This document shows, one piece after another, positions 58,652 to 64,000 of a stretch of DNA of 64,000 nucleotides (position 1 is the stretch's first letter; every line of letters begins with the position of its first letter). The DNA is from Azospirillum melinis (GTDB taxonomy: Bacteria > Pseudomonadota > Alphaproteobacteria > Azospirillales > Azospirillaceae). The notes under the pieces are model-generated. The model was given only the letters and a program-made list of their open reading frames with translations, was not told the DNA's origin and ran no database searches. The translations under genes were made by a program, and so were the position numbers. The stretch is taken from the NCBI RefSeq assembly GCF_013340935.1, contig NZ_WHOS01000020.1, positions 1-64,000 of the forward strand, in the 5' to 3' direction.

Positions 58652-59236
58652 ATGACCAGGAACCGCGCCCGCTCCAGTTACGACAGCTATGCCGCCCCGC
58701 GTGCGGCCACCCGTGTGTGCGACCATCCCGATTGCGTCGCCGCCGGCGAGTTCCGTGCGCCGAAAAGCCGCAGCAGCCTCAATGAATACTGGTGGTTCTG
58801 CCTGGAGCACGTCCGGGAGTACAACCGGGCCTGGGACTATTACGCCGGCATGTCCACCGACCAGATCGAGGCGGAGGTGCGGCAAGACACGACCTGGCAG
58901 CGCCCGAGCTGGCCGCTCGGCAAATGGGCGACGCAGGAGCGCTTCATCCGCGACCGCGTGGTCAACGGCTTCAGTTTCGAATTCGGCCAGGACACCGGCA
59001 AGACGAAGAACGAGGAAAAGGCGCACCGGCGCCACCACGCCCGCACCGAAGAGGAAAAGGCGCTGGCGGTCCTTGAACTGACTCCTCCGGTGGACTTCGC
59101 GCGGATCAAAGCACGCTATCGGGAGCTTGCGAAAAAGCATCATCCCGATGCCAACGGCGGCGACAAGGCTGCGGAAGAACGCCTGAAAGAAATCAATCAG
59201 GCCTACAATACGCTGAAAGCCTGTTATGCTGCCTGA
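58652..59236 (+). CDS. J-domain protein with N-terminal zinc-finger-like motif
   Basis: The 194-residue protein ends in a J domain (about 142-194) with the HPD tripeptide at 164-166 ([11 protein letters not shown]), so it should stimulate a DnaK-type Hsp70. The N-terminal 60 residues contain CDHPDC, then CLEH 22 residues on (C23, C28, C50, H53), a likely zinc site. A central segment is rich in Trp and charged residues. The combination is typical of small alphaproteobacterial DnaJ-like proteins of unknown client. The ATG at 58652 is preferred; ATGs upstream lack similarity. It lies 74 bases before cobS. Confidence 0.88.
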   Translation: MTRNRARSSYDSYAAPRAATRVCDHPDCVAAGEFRAPKSRSSLNEYWWFCLEHVREYNRAWDYYAGMSTDQIEAEVRQDTTWQRPSWPLGKWATQERFIRDRVVNGFSFEFGQDTGKTKNEEKAHRRHHARTEEEKALAVLELTPPVDFARIKARYRELAKKHHPDANGGDKAAEERLKEINQAYNTLKACYAA

Positions 59237-59310
59237 ACCCCCGTTGGCGGGCCGGGTCAATCCCGCGGCCGCTGGACAACCGACACTCGCTGGAACGTAA
59301 GAAACCACCC

Positions 59311-60315
59311 ATGGCTTCCCAAGGAGCGACCCAGGCCAGCTCGGCCCTGTTCGACCACAAGCCCGACACGACGGTCTCGGTGCGTGAGGTCTTCGGCATC
59401 GACAGCGACATGCAGGTGCCGGCCTTCAGCCAGCGCTCGGAGCATGTGCCCGACCTCGACAGCGCCTACCGCTTCGACCGGGACACGACTCTGTCCATCC
59501 TCGCCGGCTTCGCCTACAACCGCCGCGTCATGGTCCAGGGCTATCACGGCACCGGCAAGTCGACCCACATCGAACAGGTCGCGGCCCGGCTGAACTGGCC
59601 CTGCATCCGCGTCAACCTGGACAGCCACATCAGCCGCATCGACCTGATGGGCAAGGACGCCATCGTGCTCCGCGACGGTGTGCAGGTCACCGAATACCGC
59701 GAGGGCATCCTGCCCTGGGCCTTGCAGCATGCCTGCGCCCTGGTGTTCGACGAATACGACGCCGGCCGCCCCGACGTGATGTTCGTGATCCAGCGCGTGC
59801 TGGAGGTGGAAGGCAAGCTGACGCTGCTCGACCAGAACCGCGTCATCCGCCCGCATCCGGCCTTCCGCCTGTTCGCCACCGCGAACACCGTCGGGCTGGG
59901 CGACACCACCGGCCTCTATCACGGCACCCAGCAGATCAACCAGGGCCAGATGGACCGCTGGAACATCGTGGCGACGCTGAACTACCTGCCGGTCGACGCC
60001 GAGATGAAGATCGTCCAGGCCAAGGTGAAGTCGTACGACGACGCCAAGGGCCGCGACACGGTGGCCTCGATGGTGCGTCTGGCCGACCTGACGCGCGCCG
60101 GCTTCATCAACGGCGACATCTCCACCGTCATGAGCCCGCGCACCGTCATCACCTGGGCCGAGAACGCGAAGATCTTCAACGACGTCGCCTTCGCCTTCCG
60201 CATCACCTTCCTGAACAAGTGCGACGAGGTGGAGCGGCCGACGGTGGCCGAATACTACCAGCGCTGCTTCGGCGTCGAACTGCCGGAGACGGGGGTCCAG
60301 GCGAACCTCGTGTGA
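59311..60315 (+). CDS. cobS: Cobaltochelatase AAA+ subunit CobS
   Basis: CobS is the MoxR-type AAA+ subunit of the aerobic cobaltochelatase, working with CobT and CobN to insert cobalt into hydrogenobyrinate diamide. The 334-residue protein has Walker [10 protein letters not shown] at 77-85, Walker [11 protein letters not shown], and [11 protein letters not shown] (sensor 1), all well conserved. It normally sits directly before cobT; here the GxxExxY module (60366-60834) separates them. Confidence 0.97.
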   Translation: MASQGATQASSALFDHKPDTTVSVREVFGIDSDMQVPAFSQRSEHVPDLDSAYRFDRDTTLSILAGFAYNRRVMVQGYHGTGKSTHIEQVAARLNWPCIRVNLDSHISRIDLMGKDAIVLRDGVQVTEYREGILPWALQHACALVFDEYDAGRPDVMFVIQRVLEVEGKLTLLDQNRVIRPHPAFRLFATANTVGLGDTTGLYHGTQQINQGQMDRWNIVATLNYLPVDAEMKIVQAKVKSYDDAKGRDTVASMVRLADLTRAGFINGDISTVMSPRTVITWAENAKIFNDVAFAFRITFLNKCDEVERPTVAEYYQRCFGVELPETGVQANLV

Positions 60316-60365
60316 CGTGTCCTGCGCCCTTGCTTCCCCCTGAAGCCGGGGCACAGCACACAAGG

Positions 60366-60834
60366 ATTGACACGGATTTCACGGATTAAAACACGGATTT
60401 CACGGATGAAGGTGAGCCTGGGCGCCGATCTCGACCGCTTGACCGAGCGGGTCATCGGCGCCGCCTTTGCGGTTCATGCCGCATTGGGCCATGGGTTTGC
60501 CGAACAGGTCTATAAAAAGGCGCTGTTTCGTGAGTTATCCGACGCCGGTTTGACGGTTGCCACGGAAGTGCCTTTCAAGGTGCTTTACAAAGGTGATCCC
60601 GTCGGCAGCTATTTTGCGGATCTCGTGGTCGAACAGCGGCTGATCGTGGAGTTGAAGGTTTGCGAGGCTTTGATCCAAGCCCACAGCCGCCAAGTCCTGA
60701 ACTATCTGCGGGCAAGCGGATTGCCGGTTGGGCTTCTGTTCAACTTCGCCGGACCTAGCCTTACGGTCAAGCGAGTGCTGGCACATTAGAAAATCCGTGA
60801 AATCCGTGCCCAAATCCGTGAAATCCGTGTCAAT
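60366..60834. mobile_element. GxxExxY cassette with 22-bp terminal inverted repeats
   Basis: The left end ATTGACACGG..CACGGATT (60366-60387) is a perfect 22-bp inverted copy of 60813-60834. Just inside each end is a second, degenerate unit (60391-60407; 60791-60809) built of CACGGATTT. The interior encodes one GxxExxY protein and is visibly lower in GC than cobS and cobT. No transposase and no clear target duplication are seen. It behaves like a small inserted element between genes that are normally adjacent; whether it is mobile is inference. Confidence 0.75.
60406..60789 (+). CDS. GxxExxY-family PD-(D/E)XK-like protein
   Basis: The 127-residue product has the family signature at residues 30-36 (GFAEQVY, G30-E33-Y36), D72 in FADLVVEQ, and E82-x-K84 in VELKV, consistent with a PD-(D/E)XK nuclease-like core. 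Function is unknown. The start ATG (60406) lies at the end of the left repeat unit; extending upstream merely translates the repeat into TRISR-type peptides. It stands in the cobS-cobT gap with flanking inverted repeats. Confidence 0.85.
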   Translation: MKVSLGADLDRLTERVIGAAFAVHAALGHGFAEQVYKKALFRELSDAGLTVATEVPFKVLYKGDPVGSYFADLVVEQRLIVELKVCEALIQAHSRQVLNYLRASGLPVGLLFNFAGPSLTVKRVLAH

Positions 60835-60894
60835 CTTGCCCGCAGTTCTCCGACCTTGTCCGAAGCCGGTACCACAACCCGAAGACGCCCCGCG

Positions 60895-62766
60895 ATGACC
60901 ACCCAGAACGACACCCCCGTCGAAGCCTTCAAGCGGTCCACCACCGCCACGGTGCGCGCCATGTCCCGGCGGGCGGAGGTGCAGGTGGGCTTTTCGTCCG
61001 ATCCGCCGGGGCTGTCGGGCCAGCGCGTGCGGGTGCCGCTGCCGGCGCGCGACCTCAACCCGGTCGAGGTCGCCAAGCTGCGCGGGGCGGCCGATGCCGT
61101 GGCGCTGCGGCTGCGCTATCACGACGCCACGGTGCATGCCCACCGCATGCCGCTGGGCGATGCCGCGCGCCAGGCCTATGACGCGATGGAACAGGCGCGC
61201 TGCGAGGCGCTGGGCAGCCGCGACATGGCTGGCGTCGCCCACAATCTGGAAGCGGCGCTGGAGGATCGCTACACCCGCCAGGGCTTCGACCGCTTCGATG
61301 ACCGCGGGCAGGTGCCCTTGTCGGAAGCGTTGCGGATGATGGCGCGCGAGACGATGACCGGTGCGGCACCGCCGCCCGCCGCCGCCCACGCCGTCGACCT
61401 CTGGCGCCCCTGGATCGAGGAGCGGCTGGGCAAGGACATGAAGGGTCTGGCCAACTATGCCGGCGACCAGGAGGCCTACGCCAAGGCCGTCCGCCGCCTG
61501 CTGGCCGACCTCGACATGGAAGTCGGGCAGGAAGCCGACCAGGAGGAGGAGGAGGACCAGCAGACCCAGTCCTCCGAGGACGAGGAATCGCCCCAGCACG
61601 GCCAGACCCGCGGCCAGGACGAGGACCAGTCCGACGCCGAATCGATGGCCTCGTCGGAGATGCAGGACTCGTCGGAAGCCGGCGAGAGCGCCGAGGAGGG
61701 CGCCGGCGAGGAAGGCGACATGGAGATGGGCGAGGGCGAGGGGGCGGAGGAGCCCGCTGGCCCCGGCCAGCCCTGGCGCAACGACCTCAACCGCCGCAAC
61801 GAGCCCGATCCCAACGCCTACAAGGCCTATACCACCCAGTATGACGAGGTGGTGGACGCCGCCGACCTCTGCGACCCGGCGGAGCTGGAACGGCTGCGCC
61901 ACCTGCTGGACCAGCAGCTGCAGCACCTGCAGGGCGTGATCTCCAAGCTGGCGAACCGGTTGCAGCGGCGCCTGATGGCCAAGCAGCAGCGTTCCTGGAA
62001 TTTCGACCTGGAGGAAGGCATCCTCGACGCCGCCCGTCTCGCCCGCGTCGTCGCCAACCCGGTCCTGCCGCTCTCCTTCAAGGCGGAGAAGGAGATGGAC
62101 TTCCGCGACACCGTGGTGTCGCTGCTGATCGACAATTCCGGTTCCATGCGCGGCCGGCCGATCTCCATCGCCGCGATGAGCGCCGACATCCTCGCCCGCA
62201 CGCTGGAGCGCTGCGCGGTGAAGGTGGAGGTGCTGGGCTTCACCACCCGCGCCTGGAAGGGCGGGCAGGCGCGCGAGGCCTGGGTCGCCGGCGGCAAGCC
62301 GCCGCATCCCGGCCGGCTGAACGACCTGCGCCACATCGTCTACAAGGCGGCCGACATGCCCTGGCGCCGCGCCCGCAAGAATCTCGGCCTGATGCTGCGC
62401 GAAGGCATCCTGAAGGAGAACATCGACGGCGAGGCGCTGCAATGGGCGCACAACCGGCTGCTCGGCCGGCCGGAACAGCGCCGCATCCTGATGGTGATCT
62501 CCGATGGCGCCCCGGTGGACGATTCGACCCTGTCGGTGAATGCCGGCAACTATCTGGAACGCCACCTGCGCCAGACCATCGAGCAGATCGAGACCCGCTC
62601 GCCCGTCGAGCTGGTGGCGATCGGCATCGGCCACGACGTGACCCGCTATTACCGCCGCGCCGTGACCATCGTCGATGCGGAGCAGCTGGGCGGCACGATG
62701 ATGAACAAGCTGGCCGAACTGTTCGACGAGGACGACCGCCGCGGCGGCCGTCGCGGCTGGCGCTGA
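60895..62766 (+). CDS. cobT: Cobaltochelatase subunit CobT
   Basis: CobT is the VWA-type partner of CobS in cobaltochelatase. The 623-residue protein has an N-terminal helical part, a strongly acidic Glu/Asp/Gln-rich middle (about 209-289), and a C-terminal VWA domain with a MIDAS motif DNSGSM at 413-418, SDGAP and further metal ligands. Length and order fit the family. The ATG at 60895 is preferred over a TTG 13 codons earlier. Upstream DNA between the GxxExxY element and this start is only about 60 bases. Confidence 0.96.
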   Translation: MTTQNDTPVEAFKRSTTATVRAMSRRAEVQVGFSSDPPGLSGQRVRVPLPARDLNPVEVAKLRGAADAVALRLRYHDATVHAHRMPLGDAARQAYDAMEQARCEALGSRDMAGVAHNLEAALEDRYTRQGFDRFDDRGQVPLSEALRMMARETMTGAAPPPAAAHAVDLWRPWIEERLGKDMKGLANYAGDQEAYAKAVRRLLADLDMEVGQEADQEEEEDQQTQSSEDEESPQHGQTRGQDEDQSDAESMASSEMQDSSEAGESAEEGAGEEGDMEMGEGEGAEEPAGPGQPWRNDLNRRNEPDPNAYKAYTTQYDEVVDAADLCDPAELERLRHLLDQQLQHLQGVISKLANRLQRRLMAKQQRSWNFDLEEGILDAARLARVVANPVLPLSFKAEKEMDFRDTVVSLLIDNSGSMRGRPISIAAMSADILARTLERCAVKVEVLGFTTRAWKGGQAREAWVAGGKPPHPGRLNDLRHIVYKAADMPWRRARKNLGLMLREGILKENIDGEALQWAHNRLLGRPEQRRILMVISDGAPVDDSTLSVNAGNYLERHLRQTIEQIETRSPVELVAIGIGHDVTRYYRRAVTIVDAEQLGGTMMNKLAELFDEDDRRGGRRGWR

Positions 62767-62831
62767 GGTAAGGAAGCGGGCAGGGGTGTTTCCATATTTT
62801 CCAATGACTTAACTGGAAACGCCGGCCCGGT

Positions 62832-64000
62832 TCAGGCTGTATCCTTACCTGCGAGCACCGGCTTGGCAGTCTCACCCGCCACCGGCGGGGGTGCGGCGGA
62901 CGGCGGCGCCGTGCCCACTGCCGGGGATGGCGCCGACACTGGCATCGCCGCCTTCGCCGCGTCCTTCTTCTCCTCCTCCAGCACCAGCCGCCAGAGTTCG
63001 GTCATGCCGGTCCGGCCGCGCAGCGACCGGCCGCCCTGGCGGACCAGCGGGACGGCGTCCTTGCCCTTGGCGGCGGTGACGCCGCTGGTCAGGACGATCA
63101 CCTCGGACTCGCCCTGGAGGGCGGCCGACAGCTCCTCGATCCGGGCGGCGACGTTCACGGTGTCGCCGACGATGGTGTAGTTGATCCGGCTGTCGGAGCC
63201 AATGTTGCCGACCACCACCGGGCCGCTGTGCAGCCCGACGCGGACATGGATCGGCGCCCGGCCCTCGGCGACGCGGCGGCGGTTGTCGGCGCGAATGGCG
63301 TGGTGGATCGCCAGCGCCGCGCGCAGCCCGCGGACGGCATGGTCCTCCTGCGCCTCGGGCGCGCCCCAGAAGGCCATCAGCGAATCGCCGATGAACTTGT
63401 CCACCGTGCCGCCCTCCGCCTCGATGCAGGCGGCCAGCAGGGTGAAATGCTCGTTCAGCAGGGCGGCGGTGTCGGCGGCGGCCATATGCTCGGCCATGCG
63501 GGAGAAGCCGCGGATGTCGGTGAACATCACCGTCACCTCGCGCTGCACCGAATCGAGCCCACCCTCGGTCTCGCGCTGGCGCATCAGGCGCAGGACCAGC
63601 GCCTTCGGCACATAGGTCTCGAACCAGCGCAGGCCGGCGACCATGGCGTTGAAGGCGGTGGCGGCGCGCGCCATCTCGCGCAGGCGGGAGTCGGGCAGAT
63701 CGGAAATGGCGCGGAATTCGAAGGCGCGGACGCGGTCGGCGGCCTCGGCCAGCCGCGCCACCTGCCGGCTGATCCGCCGCCCGACCAGAAGCGCCACCCC
63801 GACCGACACCAGCAGGATGGCGAGGCCGACGGCACCGGTGATGTAGAGCCGGCGGACCTCGACGTTCAGCTCGCCATCGCGGTAGCCGATGCCGATGATC
63901 CAGTCCTGCTGGCCGTATCCCGACATCTTGCGGGTCAGGAAGATATAGTCGCTGCCGAGAACCTGGACGGCGCGCGCCTCCACCCGCTTCTTCAGCGATT
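62832..64000 (-). CDS. Adenylate/guanylate cyclase with HAMP domain (partial)
   Basis: The reading frame is open to the window edge, so the N-terminus is missing. Visible are a periplasmic segment (IFLTRKMSGYGQQDWIIGIGYRDGEL, consistent with a Cache-like sensor), one membrane span (LYITGAVGLAILLVSVGVALLVG), a HAMP domain, and a class III cyclase domain with TVMFTDIRGFSRMAE, GTVDKFIGDSLMAFWG and YTIVGDTVNVAARIEE. Metal-binding Asp residues are present in TDIRG and GDSLMA. A Pro/Ala-rich tail follows. It probably makes cAMP (or cGMP) from a periplasmic cue. Confidence 0.9.
   Translation of the reverse strand, partial: SLKKRVEARAVQVLGSDYIFLTRKMSGYGQQDWIIGIGYRDGELNVEVRRLYITGAVGLAILLVSVGVALLVGRRISRQVARLAEAADRVRAFEFRAISDLPDSRLREMARAATAFNAMVAGLRWFETYVPKALVLRLMRQRETEGGLDSVQREVTVMFTDIRGFSRMAEHMAAADTAALLNEHFTLLAACIEAEGGTVDKFIGDSLMAFWGAPEAQEDHAVRGLRAALAIHHAIRADNRRRVAEGRAPIHVRVGLHSGPVVVGNIGSDSRINYTIVGDTVNVAARIEELSAALQGESEVIVLTSGVTAAKGKDAVPLVRQGGRSLRGRTGMTELWRLVLEEEKKDAAKAAMPVSAPSPAVGTAPPSAAPPPVAGETAKPVLAGKDTA

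Noticed and set aside
60535..62634. A 699-codon minus-strand frame across cobT
   Set aside because: Antisense shadow of cobT; low-complexity Leu/Gly runs come from the acidic repeats on the other strand.

Overview
The window is high-GC, gene-dense chromosomal DNA from an alphaproteobacterium, most likely an Azospirillum-type member of the Rhodospirillales. Evidence: AddA rather than RecBCD-type repair, the rnd-kdsD-lptC-lptA-lptB-rpoN-hpf-ptsN order, the nitrogen PTS (ptsP, ptsN), cobaltochelatase CobS/CobT, and a glutamate synthase large subunit whose catalytic Cys sits at residue 37. That last point matches the 36-residue propeptide known from Azospirillum GltB. The content is mostly housekeeping; no prophage, rRNA operon, CRISPR array or transposase gene was seen.

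Layout. 1-6 kb: a nested palindromic repeat, addA, trxA, a periplasmic TPR protein and an NAD-binding epimerase. 6-13 kb: an unrecognised 608-residue protein, then dnaN-recF-gyrB. 13-16 kb: a divergent SDR/HxlR regulator pair and a transglutaminase-like protease. 16-20.5 kb (minus strand): lysC, a nitronate monooxygenase-like flavoprotein and ptsP. 20.6-22 kb: ubiG and a Uma2-family nuclease-like gene. 22-29.5 kb (minus strand): a long cluster for RNase D, Kdo precursor isomerase, LPS transport, sigma-54, ribosome hibernation factor and EIIA-Ntr. 29.6-34 kb: tRNA-Leu(CAG), an NDUFA9-like protein, an MFS carrier and undecaprenyl-diphosphatase. 33.6-39.8 kb: gltD-gltB. 39.8-50 kb: small single genes and pairs (GNAT/GST, diguanylate cyclase, leucyl aminopeptidase, AraC/DUF2000, cNMP-binding histidine kinase, LMW phosphatase, class III sirtuin/UDG-like protein, zincin, PhhB-like dehydratase, PHA-system protein). 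50-55.4 kb: xerD, a large secreted protein with a 46-residue membrane partner, and aroK-aroB. 55.4-64 kb: SRPBCC, CBS, DUF2889, RHH regulator, BolA, a zinc-finger/J-domain protein, cobS, a GxxExxY element, cobT, and an adenylate/guanylate cyclase cut by the window edge.

Themes. Nitrogen and carbon control are clustered: sigma-54, EI-Ntr, EIIA-Ntr and GOGAT all lie here. Envelope synthesis and cell-cycle replication genes make up most of the rest.

The most unusual feature is a module of about 470 bp between cobS and cobT. It has perfect 22-bp terminal inverted repeats built from iterated CACGGATTT units and encodes a single GxxExxY-family PD-(D/E)XK-like protein. Other items worth a look are a hairpin that buries the ribosome binding site of the 608-residue orphan, three GGTTGCAT boxes upstream of a ribbon-helix-helix regulator, a possibly leaderless gyrB transcript, and two copies of a ~155-bp nested palindrome.
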